Shown: positions 48,634 to 55,984 of the stretch, piece after piece
Layout of the letters: each line of letters opens with the position of its first letter
Position numbering within the stretch: position 1 is the first letter of the stretch
DNA from: an uncultured Methylococcaceae bacterium
GTDB lineage: Bacteria; Pseudomonadota; Gammaproteobacteria; Methylococcales; Methylomonadaceae
Reading direction: 5' to 3'
Assembly: GCA_903908165.1 (NCBI GenBank)
Contig: CAIVQX010000014.1
Coordinates: forward strand, 1-55,984
DNA: 55,984 nt
The notes under the pieces: model-generated
The model's input: only the letters and a program-made list of their open reading frames with translations
The model's database searches: none
Told to the model about the DNA's origin: nothing
Made by a program: the position numbers and the translations under genes

Positions 48634-49935
48634 ATGAAAAAAACGAGTAACAAAAAAATACAGCAAAAAATAGCTACTGAGTCTGGTGCATTTTCATCAA
48701 AGTTTACCTTGTTGGTCGGTGCTGGGTTAATTGTTACAGGTTGCGCCTCGGTTCAGCCGCATGATAATGTAACCGATACAGCGTTAAGCGATCATCTGAT
48801 ACAAAAAATTGATGAGCGTGATCGAAAAATTGCAGAACGTGATCAGGTTATCGATGATCTTCAGCGCAGAGTAAAGCAATTGGAGCAAAATAAATTAGTT
48901 TACTTACCGGTTGAAAAAGGATCCAACACAGTTGCTACTGCCGAGATTAAAACAACACTACCGGATAAAACCGCCGGAGTTTCGTCTCCTCCCCTAAGTC
49001 AAACACTTGCCCAGAAAAAAACAGTCATGCCTTCCCAGGCTAAAGGGGGCGCAGGTAGCTTTGAGGTTGATGAAGATTCAGCCCAACGTGCATTAGAACG
49101 TACTTTAATTGTAACAGGCGCGCTGTTATTACCCTATGGGTTAGCTGAAGTACAGCCTTTTAGTACTTATACAAGGCGAGCTTACGACGTAACAACGGTA
49201 TTTCAAAGTTCCCCGGGCATACTTGCAAATGCATCTATTCGTCAAAATAAGTTTGATATAGGTTCAAATTTATTGGTTGGATTGCCTTTTGAGTCCCAGT
49301 TTGAGTTAAGAGTCCCTTATGACGTTACCAATCAATCAGTTGTGACACCTAATGGCTCTAACAACCAAGAAAATAGTAATACTGGCAACTCACTCGGTGA
49401 TGTGAATATTGGGTTAGCAAAGACCTTACTTCGTGAAAGCGAATGGATTCCTGATTTAATTGCTCGGCAGTCTTGGACTGCCGGAACGGGTAGTCTCGAA
49501 AATAATAATGTGTATATGGGCGGCGGTTTTAATAGTTTTACTACCTCTTTGGTAGCACTAAAACGGCAGGATCCTTTAGCATTTTCAGTTAGAGGAGGCT
49601 ATCAAACCTTTTTAGAGAATAATAATATTCAATTGGGCGATCAATATAGCGTATCCCTCAGCACTACCTTGGCGGCCAGTCCGCAGACTTCTTTAACATT
49701 TGGCTTACAGCAAACTTTTGCACAACAACAAAAAATCAATAATATTGCGCTGAATGGCAGCGACGTTGTCTCAAGTGCTTTTACCTTAGGCGCTGCATCG
49801 ACGATAGGGAAAAGGTTGTTTTTCTCGGTGACCGGTGGTGTTGGTTTGACAAATTCATCACCGGATTATTTTCTTAATATTATTGTACCGTATCGGTTTG
49901 ATATGCCTTTTACAACAACAAAAACCGGGTCATAA
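48634..49935 (+). CDS. fapF: FapF-like outer-membrane export porin with N-terminal coiled coil
   Basis: 433 residues. Residues 51-88 form a heptad-rich coiled coil (LIQKIDERDRKIAERDQV), followed by a disordered linker (about 90-150) and a beta-barrel with alternating strands; NSLGDVNIGLAKTLL and the end SSPDYFLNIIVPYRF resemble FapF, a trimeric barrel gated by its coiled coil. Two oddities: the N-terminal segment is preceded by 20 polar residues, and it ends in V-T-G-C at Cys37, a lipobox-like site not known in FapF. The barrel ends in PYRF but nine more residues follow. Works with the FapD-like peptidase just upstream. Confidence 0.82.
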   Translation: MKKTSNKKIQQKIATESGAFSSKFTLLVGAGLIVTGCASVQPHDNVTDTALSDHLIQKIDERDRKIAERDQVIDDLQRRVKQLEQNKLVYLPVEKGSNTVATAEIKTTLPDKTAGVSSPPLSQTLAQKKTVMPSQAKGGAGSFEVDEDSAQRALERTLIVTGALLLPYGLAEVQPFSTYTRRAYDVTTVFQSSPGILANASIRQNKFDIGSNLLVGLPFESQFELRVPYDVTNQSVVTPNGSNNQENSNTGNSLGDVNIGLAKTLLRESEWIPDLIARQSWTAGTGSLENNNVYMGGGFNSFTTSLVALKRQDPLAFSVRGGYQTFLENNNIQLGDQYSVSLSTTLAASPQTSLTFGLQQTFAQQQKINNIALNGSDVVSSAFTLGAASTIGKRLFFSVTGGVGLTNSSPDYFLNIIVPYRFDMPFTTTKTGS

Positions 49936-49977
49936 ATTCTAAGTCTTTTTTCGAAACCAGAGCGAACCATTTGTGCT

Positions 49978-51411
49978 TTAGCTACTTATTTTTAAAGCCT
50001 TAGGTTGATAGTGCCGGCCAGAAACTATTATCAATAAGCTTAAAATTAATAAAATAACTTTACTGGGTTCAGCAACAGTGGCTGAAGTTTTTAGGGGTAC
50101 GCCACTGAAAGACAACAACGATGTAACTGGCGTATCAAAATTTTGCTGCCAAAGTTCGCCATTCACGTTCAATAGATTAAATCCAATAAATAGCTCAGGT
50201 AGTAAAAGAGAGTCTATAGTAATATTGGATAGGTAATCTTGTAACCAAGGCGATGTAGACGAGTTGGCATCTAAAATGTTAAGAATCGGTGCAAATAAAT
50301 TAAAGCCTTGTTTGGTAAATAAGGCATCATCAAAAACAACGCCTGGTAGACTGGCGGTAAAAAGCACATCCCTAGACTTATCAAGTAAGCTGACGGTATC
50401 TCCTGAAAAATAGCTTTGTCCAGAGGCATCAGTCATTCTTTGTAAGGGATCAATTTTTAGATAACCACCATTTAGCGGATCATTGATGTACGACTGTCCA
50501 AGATTGTTAGCGAGCAAATTGATCGGTAACAGATCAAAAGATAGTATCCCCGCACCTGCATCCCAATGCATTTGATTACTTATATTGTTGTTATCTAATG
50601 CCGAAAGATGTCCTATTTGATCGCCCGTTTGATTGGTAGCTACTGCCGGCGCCTCGTAGGATAATTCGTTGTGAGTATTGATGACGGTTAGGAAAAATGG
50701 CTCTTGCTGTGGTGCCAAAGCAATAGCTAACGCCAAAGGGCTAGAGGCTTCATTCAATGTTATTTCATTTCCAATTTGGTTCATGTTGCTGTCAAACCAA
50801 TTTTTTATGATTTCTACTGTGGAGGCATCTCCCCAAAATCCTGTGGTTGACTTACCATTTTCCAAATAAGTAAAAAAGCCGGCAACTGTTTCTTGTACGC
50901 CGGATGCAAATGTCTGTATAACTTGAATAGTGTCGCTAATATAAGCAAATGTAGATGTTGGTGTAGCTTGCAAACCGAACGTTTTGAATGTCCAATCTAA
51001 ATTTAAGTAACTGGCTGAAGAAGGAGCTACTAATGCATAAGCAGTACTTTGACTCGAGGCCGCCGCTCTTGAAAAAAGAGGCTCACTGGTAAAGGATTTG
51101 GCTAGGGTGATATAGCTGGAATCGAAAGTTGCAATTGCTGTTTCGTTAACAGGTGCTTGAACACTCGCCGAGGCTAGACTTGCATGTATCGCTGGGTAAT
51201 TGAGTATTCCCGGATTGGTGCTCACTGCAATAGCATAAGCATTAGTCTCAATGGTAGATAAACCATAAATAAGTCCGCTTCCATCAATGGTAGCAGTTAT
51301 TGATTGATTACTAGATGTTGTTGCCATTGGTATTAAGGCAACAGCAGATAATGGGGTGGTGGTTAAAGCTACAAAAATAATCAGAGCTTTAATAGTGTTG
51401 TAAGTAATCAT
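49978..51411 (-). CDS. Exported protein with a PEP-CTERM-like sorting tail
   Basis: 477 residues from the ATG at 51409-51411 (AAGGA 8 bp upstream; signal peptide MITYNTIKALIIFVALTTTPLSAVA); the frame extends further up to 51459. The C-terminus VAEPSKVILLILSLLIIVSGRHYQ has the layout of PEP-CTERM: a short motif, a hydrophobic helix and a basic end, but the motif is E-P-S rather than P-E-P. The body has no recognised domain; it is rich in Ser, Thr, Ala and Asn with repeated beta-type segments. Known: such tails are cut by exosortase; no exosortase is visible here. Confidence 0.78.
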   Translation of the reverse strand: MITYNTIKALIIFVALTTTPLSAVALIPMATTSSNQSITATIDGSGLIYGLSTIETNAYAIAVSTNPGILNYPAIHASLASASVQAPVNETAIATFDSSYITLAKSFTSEPLFSRAAASSQSTAYALVAPSSASYLNLDWTFKTFGLQATPTSTFAYISDTIQVIQTFASGVQETVAGFFTYLENGKSTTGFWGDASTVEIIKNWFDSNMNQIGNEITLNEASSPLALAIALAPQQEPFFLTVINTHNELSYEAPAVATNQTGDQIGHLSALDNNNISNQMHWDAGAGILSFDLLPINLLANNLGQSYINDPLNGGYLKIDPLQRMTDASGQSYFSGDTVSLLDKSRDVLFTASLPGVVFDDALFTKQGFNLFAPILNILDANSSTSPWLQDYLSNITIDSLLLPELFIGFNLLNVNGELWQQNFDTPVTSLLSFSGVPLKTSATVAEPSKVILLILSLLIIVSGRHYQPKALKISS

Positions 51412-51809
51412 TAAACATCCTTTTGTTTTATTTAATAGAGGTTCAAATTTTTTGATCACTTTGGCTTTTGTTTAATGATCTAACTTAAATCTCTGATAAG
51501 TTGAAAAGTATAGTATTAAAAACAGGAAGAAAAGTTTTAAAAACCAGATGAATAATATGCCTAGATGTCTAATCAATGATGCGAACGAAACTAACAGTTT
51601 TGACTTAGATAAAGACAATTTAAAGTCTTTTTTCTTTAAAGACTTCTAGTTTATTCATGCCCATAAGTAGCAAATGTCAACAATATGAACTATTTTTAAA
51701 GAGCAGAACAAGCAACGTACTACAACTCGAATAATAAAAAACGAATGTGTTGGTATGTTGTTTTAATTGAATTCGACTAACTTAATTATTCAATGAATAG
51801 GGCAATTTG
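51412..51809. other. Divergent intergenic region
   Basis: 398 bp between two divergent exported-protein genes. AAGTCTTT (51623-51630) and AAAGACTT (51638-51645) form a perfect 8-bp stem with a T-rich 7-base loop. I see no ORF; promoters for both genes are expected here. Confidence 0.4.
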
Positions 51810-52661
51810 ATGATGAAATATATTATTTTTACGAGTGCACTGTTGTTGGGAAGTGTAATCGCTGGCGAAGCGTTGGCGGTGGATTGTCCAATTTCTGGAC
51901 AAGTTATGGATATATCGACTCAAGCGGAGGTAACAGGTGTACCAGAAGTTCTAGCTAAAACAGAAAATTATACATTTGCTTTTCCGAATGTTGCCGAAGA
52001 GTGCTCTATAACAGTGGGAAATAAAACTTTTAATGCTGGTGATGATTCTAGGCGTAGTGATGATGTTGTCAAATACTTTTCTGAAAATGCGCCAACCGGT
52101 TGGAAATTTTCAAAGGGAGTATTTACAAGCAAAACAGCTGGTGCAGATGTTGCAGATTTGACTTATTCAAGTTCAAATAGCAAGAAAGGGAAAGGGAACT
52201 GTGCAACGAAGCCCATTATAATTCAAACTTCTTCGAATCAAGGTGTAGCTGCTGTTGCAGCAGTTGCCGAAGTCAAAGAAGTTACTGCTGATCCTCAATT
52301 AACAACTTTATTAACAGGTAATACTGTTTGTGATTCGAATGCGACGTACGATAGTTGTGCAAAACATCCTGAAAGGAATCCTTGTATTATAAAAATGGGT
52401 ATACAAGAGCAACATCGTAATGGAGGTGAGTTATGGGATTATAAGCTGGGTCCTTCTAATGTTGTAGATCCAACAGTTCGTGTAGGTGATTGGTCGATAA
52501 CTGGTAGTGATGAAAATACGGTAGTAAATTACGCTTATCCGCCCGGAGGCACTCCCGCGTCTTATAAAGTCTTTGATGCAGGTGCTGGTAATTATTATTT
52601 TTGTTCGGGGACATCGATTGTTGCTACTGCCAAGATTACCAACGCACCGAATTGTAGTTAA
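51810..52661 (+). CDS. Cysteine-rich exported protein of unknown function
   Basis: 283 residues from ATG at 51810 (AGGGCA 7 bp upstream; a TTG one codon before also fits). Signal peptide MMKYIIFTSALLLGSVIAGEALA. The mature part holds eight cysteines (DCPISG, EECSI, GNCATK, TVCDSN, DSCAKH, NPCIIK, YFCSG, PNCS), enough for four disulfides. An Ala/Val-rich linker (VAAVAAVAEVKEV) divides it into two halves, so it may be a two-domain surface or periplasmic protein. No family recognised. Confidence 0.75.
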   Translation: MMKYIIFTSALLLGSVIAGEALAVDCPISGQVMDISTQAEVTGVPEVLAKTENYTFAFPNVAEECSITVGNKTFNAGDDSRRSDDVVKYFSENAPTGWKFSKGVFTSKTAGADVADLTYSSSNSKKGKGNCATKPIIIQTSSNQGVAAVAAVAEVKEVTADPQLTTLLTGNTVCDSNATYDSCAKHPERNPCIIKMGIQEQHRNGGELWDYKLGPSNVVDPTVRVGDWSITGSDENTVVNYAYPPGGTPASYKVFDAGAGNYYFCSGTSIVATAKITNAPNCS

Positions 52662-52794
52662 TGGATTTACTAGATGATATAAATCTCTTCCTATTACTTA
52701 TGTTCCGGTATCGATTTGCTTTGGCTTATATCGATAACTGACTTTTAATTAGAACAAATATCTGCTTTCAACTTAACAATGAATGTGTATTACT

Positions 52795-53463
52795 ATGAAA
52801 ACTACTTTTAAAATGGCCGTTATTGTTTTTTTGTTCATTAGCACTTTTCAAATTGAAGCTGCAATTATTTATGATCAACCCTATGATGGTAGTATCAATG
52901 CTGATGCGTATGCTTCTCAGAATGACAGCACAATTGGTGGCTTCGGCGACTTTGCTAAAGCCTATGATGACTTTACTTTAGATTCGGTAACTTCGATTGT
53001 TAAGGTGAAATGGTACGGAGAATTTTTTAGTGGAGAGCCAGCACCAATTTCTAACTTTTTAATTCAATTCTGGTCAGATAAATCTGGACCTAATGCCGAA
53101 CTATTTAGTGAAACTATAGTCGGAAACGCTCATGAAACCTTGGTAGAAAAAATAGGTAATTTTAATCTTTACCAATATGGAATGGATCTAAGCTTACCAT
53201 TCCAAGCCCTAGCAGGTACGACCTATTGGTTATCGATTCAAGTAACACTAGACTACCACCCTCAATGGGGTTGGTATCAAGGCAAAGGAGGAGAAGGGGT
53301 TGCCTATCAAGATTATTCTTTTGGCGAGAACGGAGTCATACCAACGGACTTAGCCTTTAGCTTAGCATCTGTTCCTGAGCCTATTACAATATTACTGCTA
53401 AGTTTCGGGCTTATTGGACTTATGCTCACCAAGCAATACAGACAAAAATTATATATCAGGTAG
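52795..53463 (+). CDS. PEP-CTERM sorting domain protein
   Basis: 222 residues from the ATG at 52795; an ATG four codons upstream is also in frame. Signal peptide (ends near FQIEA), then a beta-rich domain common in PEP-CTERM proteins (DDFTLDSVTSIVKVKWYGEFF; QFWSDKSGPNAELF; GTTYWLSIQV). The C-terminus VPEPITILLLSFGLIGLMLTKQYRQK is a canonical PEP-CTERM: V-P-E-P, hydrophobic helix, basic tail. It should be sorted to the surface by an exosortase encoded outside this window. Confidence 0.9.
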   Translation: MKTTFKMAVIVFLFISTFQIEAAIIYDQPYDGSINADAYASQNDSTIGGFGDFAKAYDDFTLDSVTSIVKVKWYGEFFSGEPAPISNFLIQFWSDKSGPNAELFSETIVGNAHETLVEKIGNFNLYQYGMDLSLPFQALAGTTYWLSIQVTLDYHPQWGWYQGKGGEGVAYQDYSFGENGVIPTDLAFSLASVPEPITILLLSFGLIGLMLTKQYRQKLYIR

Positions 53464-53491
53464 TAAGAATAAGAATATTTGAGATGCCTCA

Positions 53492-53526
53492 TCCTTGCGC
53501 CACTCTTGTGTGCAAGGGATTTTAGC
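53492..53526 (+). terminator. Probable terminator after the PEP-CTERM gene
   Basis: CCTTGC (53493-53498) pairs with GCAAGG (53512-53517), with additional imperfect pairs inside, and GATTTTA follows. The T-run is short, so efficiency is uncertain. Confidence 0.55.
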
Positions 53527-53570
53527 CGTAAACAGCTTTCCTGCATGATAATAATACTCAGCTAGTCTTT

Positions 53571-55984
53571 ATGAACCGTACTTTTTTGTTGGCAACGGCT
53601 TTATACATGATCTTTGTAATTTACGGCAGTTTAGTGCCGCTTGAACTCAAGGATTTGCCGATGGATACGGCAATAAGCCAATTTAAGGGGATACGATATC
53701 TGCAATTAGGTCCGGACTCGAGAGCAGATTGGGTTGCCAATATTGTATTGTATATACCGCTGGCTTTTTTTGCGTCAGCTACATTTGGTGGTGAGCGTTA
53801 TCCGTTGCTGCGTGCATTATTAGCCGTTGTTGTACTAATTTTTTGTATCGCTTTAGCTGTTGCCGTTGAATTTACTCAGTTGTTTTATCCACCGCGAACG
53901 GTGTCTTTAAATGATTTAATTGCTGAGTCTTTGGGGACAGTTATCGGGATTTTGGGTTGGCAATTTTTTGGCGCCTATTTTTCCAGACTTTATCATCAGT
54001 TGCTTCGCGGCAGTTTTCTATCAGCACAGGCTGCGATTTTTTTTTATTTGCTAATTTACATTGCGCTCAGTTTATTTCCCTATGATTTAGTGACCTCTGT
54101 TGCTGAATTAAAAACAAAAATAGCCAATGGAAATGATGCGGTTGTTATGTCTTTTGGGGTATGTGGCGAAGCGCCGGTGCGTTGTGGTATCAAGTTAATT
54201 TCAGAAGTTGTAGTGTTAATGCCCTTAGGCTTGTTATTTTGTTATGTGCCTAATCTACAGCATCGCAAAACCATGGCGGTGTTGGTGGGATTTTTATTGG
54301 GTCTGGTGATTGAAGGCGTGCAGGTTTTTTTGTTATCCGGCGCAGGACAAGGTATTTCAGTTGTAATGCGCATGGTTGGCATGGGAGCTGGTGTAAGTTT
54401 ATTTAGCTGGTCTGAACAATTTGATACTGAAAGCAAAAAACGCATATTACGATGTTTTGCGGGTTTTGCGGTTTTACCCTACATTATTTTGGTTTTGGCT
54501 ATTAACGGTTGGTTTTCAGCTGGTTGGGAAACTTCAGAACAAGCTTTGGAAAAGCTAGCCGAAACTCGTTTTTTACCGCTGTATTATTATTATTACACCA
54601 GCGAAGCGGTAGCCTTGGTTAGCCTGTTAAGTAATATAGGCATGTATTTTCCAGTCGGATTTTTATGGTGGGCCAGTGTTTTTAGTGGTGCATCTCAAAA
54701 GCAGTCTCAGCCTGCACCACATTGGATTTATGTCGGGCTGTTGGCGGCTTTATTTGCCTTGGTAGTTGAGACAGGTAAATTATTTTTAGTAAATAAACAT
54801 GCTGATCCCAGTGATGTTTGGTTGGCTTTTATTGCGGCGGCTACTTGTTATGTATTGATGAGTAGGTTTGTTAAGTGGTTAAGACGAGATAAAACTGAAG
54901 AAAAGCCTATAGTCGTTGAGCACGTTGTTAATGTGCCGAATCGAGCAAACGAAAAACCGCTTGAAACAAATTTGCCGACTTATAAAATTGATAAGCGTTG
55001 GCGAATTGTTTCAGTATTTTTAGCAATGATTATTACGGCCGCACTGTTTGATTACCCGTTATCACCAGTTTTGCTAGGCATATTATTAATTACTTACACG
55101 GCATTATTGGCTTATTTCCCTTATGCTTGGCTTTTGGTTGTTCCGGCTTTACTGCCGATTATGGATTTTACTCCGTGGACGGGGCGTTTTTTCTTTGATG
55201 AATTTGATTTGTTGGTATTAACTACCTTGGCCTATTTTTATTGGCAAAAACCGTATGAGTCGATACGTTCACTATTATCCATAACAAGCCTTTTTTTATT
55301 GATTGTATTTACAATCAGTTATGGAATAAGCTTGTTGATAGGATTGATGCCCTTGTCTGAATTAAATGCTAATGCCTTTAGCAATTATTACAGTCACTAT
55401 AATAGCTTGCGAGTTGGTAAAGGTTATATATGGGCATTATTACTCTTGCCCTTATTACAGCTCACAGTAAGACGCTACCGTTATGCACTATATTATTTTG
55501 CTTCTGGGATATTACTAGGTTTAGCAGGCGTTGCTATGTTTGCTGTGATCGAACGGATAGTCTTTGTTAGTTTGTTTGATTTTGCCAGTGACTATCGTAT
55601 CAATGCCTTATTTTCAACCATGCATGCTGGGGGTGGGCACATTGAATCCTATTTAATGCTTAGTTTGCCGTTTATCACGTTGCTGTTTGTTAATTCAGCG
55701 CATGCCAGAGTTAAAAGTTTACTGGGCGTTGTCTTATTTATTATTGGGTTGTATGCGTTGTTGGTTACCTTTTCTCGTGGTGGCTATTTTGGCTTTATCA
55801 GTGAGTTTATGGTGTTAGTAATTGCTTTGTTGGTAGCATATAGAAAGCAATGGTTGGCTTCGAAAAAGCCATTGTTAATATTACTTTTGTTGGTAATCAG
55901 TGTTGTTATGGTTTTGCCGGTATTAAACGGTAATATGATCCAGCAACGGTTTAAGATGCTTGAGCAAGATCATGAGAGCCGTTC
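53571..55984 (+). CDS. VanZ-like and O-antigen ligase/polymerase fusion membrane protein (partial)
   Basis: The frame starts at ATG 53571 and is open to the window end (804 codons seen), so the C-terminus is missing. The first 130 residues resemble VanZ (VIYGSLVPLEL; ADWVANIVLYIPLAFF; EFTQLFYPPRTVSLNDLIAESLGT), and two further VanZ-like blocks follow near 210-280 and 360-430. From about residue 470 it becomes a Wzy/WaaL-type membrane domain with the telling VTFSRGGYFGF near residue 733. Such proteins polymerise or attach surface polysaccharides. The PEP-CTERM neighbours fit an exopolysaccharide-linked locus. Confidence 0.85.
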   Translation, partial: MNRTFLLATALYMIFVIYGSLVPLELKDLPMDTAISQFKGIRYLQLGPDSRADWVANIVLYIPLAFFASATFGGERYPLLRALLAVVVLIFCIALAVAVEFTQLFYPPRTVSLNDLIAESLGTVIGILGWQFFGAYFSRLYHQLLRGSFLSAQAAIFFYLLIYIALSLFPYDLVTSVAELKTKIANGNDAVVMSFGVCGEAPVRCGIKLISEVVVLMPLGLLFCYVPNLQHRKTMAVLVGFLLGLVIEGVQVFLLSGAGQGISVVMRMVGMGAGVSLFSWSEQFDTESKKRILRCFAGFAVLPYIILVLAINGWFSAGWETSEQALEKLAETRFLPLYYYYYTSEAVALVSLLSNIGMYFPVGFLWWASVFSGASQKQSQPAPHWIYVGLLAALFALVVETGKLFLVNKHADPSDVWLAFIAAATCYVLMSRFVKWLRRDKTEEKPIVVEHVVNVPNRANEKPLETNLPTYKIDKRWRIVSVFLAMIITAALFDYPLSPVLLGILLITYTALLAYFPYAWLLVVPALLPIMDFTPWTGRFFFDEFDLLVLTTLAYFYWQKPYESIRSLLSITSLFLLIVFTISYGISLLIGLMPLSELNANAFSNYYSHYNSLRVGKGYIWALLLLPLLQLTVRRYRYALYYFASGILLGLAGVAMFAVIERIVFVSLFDFASDYRINALFSTMHAGGGHIESYLMLSLPFITLLFVNSAHARVKSLLGVVLFIIGLYALLVTFSRGGYFGFISEFMVLVIALLVAYRKQWLASKKPLLILLLLVISVVMVLPVLNGNMIQQRFKMLEQDHESR

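Noticed and set aside
51623-51645. AAGTCTTT/AAAGACTT hairpin as a terminator
   Set aside because: The T-run is in the loop, not after the stem, and the position is between divergent genes where no transcript should end.

Overview
The window is an AT-rich stretch of a gammaproteobacterial chromosome centred on the replication origin. The order rpmH-rnpA-yidD-yidC-mnmE on one strand, diverging from dnaA-dnaN-recF-gyrB on the other, is the classic oriC neighbourhood. FapD/FapF-like genes, PEP-CTERM proteins, a PepN-type aminopeptidase and CmoA suit an environmental gammaproteobacterium. A Methylococcales-type methanotroph is my best guess, but no methane-oxidation gene is present, so this is inference only.

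Layout. 1-1090: end of a probable IS21-family element that has cut a tyrosine integrase in half; the integrase sits at the 3' end of mnmE, a known island integration site. 1091-4869: mnmE, yidC, yidD, rnpA and rpmH (minus strand). 5041-13553: dnaA, a DnaA-box-rich origin candidate, dnaN, recF, two perfect parS-type palindromes, gyrB, lgt, thyA, ppa. 13569-18793: a minus-strand MoxR/DUF58/DUF4381/BatA/BatB-C (aerotolerance-type) operon. 18976-22514: a POT-family transporter, an SDR oxidoreductase, a CPXCG protein and two paralogous small secreted helical proteins. 22647-28039: a 1112-residue membrane protein of unknown function, an FNR-type regulator with a full iron-sulfur cysteine set, and a divergent papain-like peptidase. 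28414-38610: cmoA, a papain-like-fold exported protein, a lipoprotein, ecotin, a LeuB-like dehydrogenase, a Deg-type protease, moaB, a DUF423 protein and pepN. 38943-45467: an ArnT/PMT-like glycosyltransferase, an asparagine synthase, a TVP38-type membrane protein, a PAP2 phosphatase and an MJ1255-type glycosyltransferase.

45468-55984 is the most unusual part. A 139-bp tandem repeat (two full copies and a partial third) precedes three small exported proteins that share the motif L-[ST]-x-x-Q-M-D-x-V-[ST]-A-G just after the signal peptide. They are followed by a FapD-like C39 peptidase and a FapF-like coiled-coil/beta-barrel outer-membrane protein. I read this as a Fap-type export system whose substrates are not the usual FapB/FapC amyloid subunits. 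Each copy of the repeat carries a 13-bp sequence that also lies inside a perfect palindrome between the FNR-type regulator and the papain-like peptidase 19 kb away, which suggests a shared regulator. The window ends with PEP-CTERM-type exported proteins, a cysteine-rich secreted orphan and the start of a VanZ/O-antigen-ligase membrane protein cut by the window edge.
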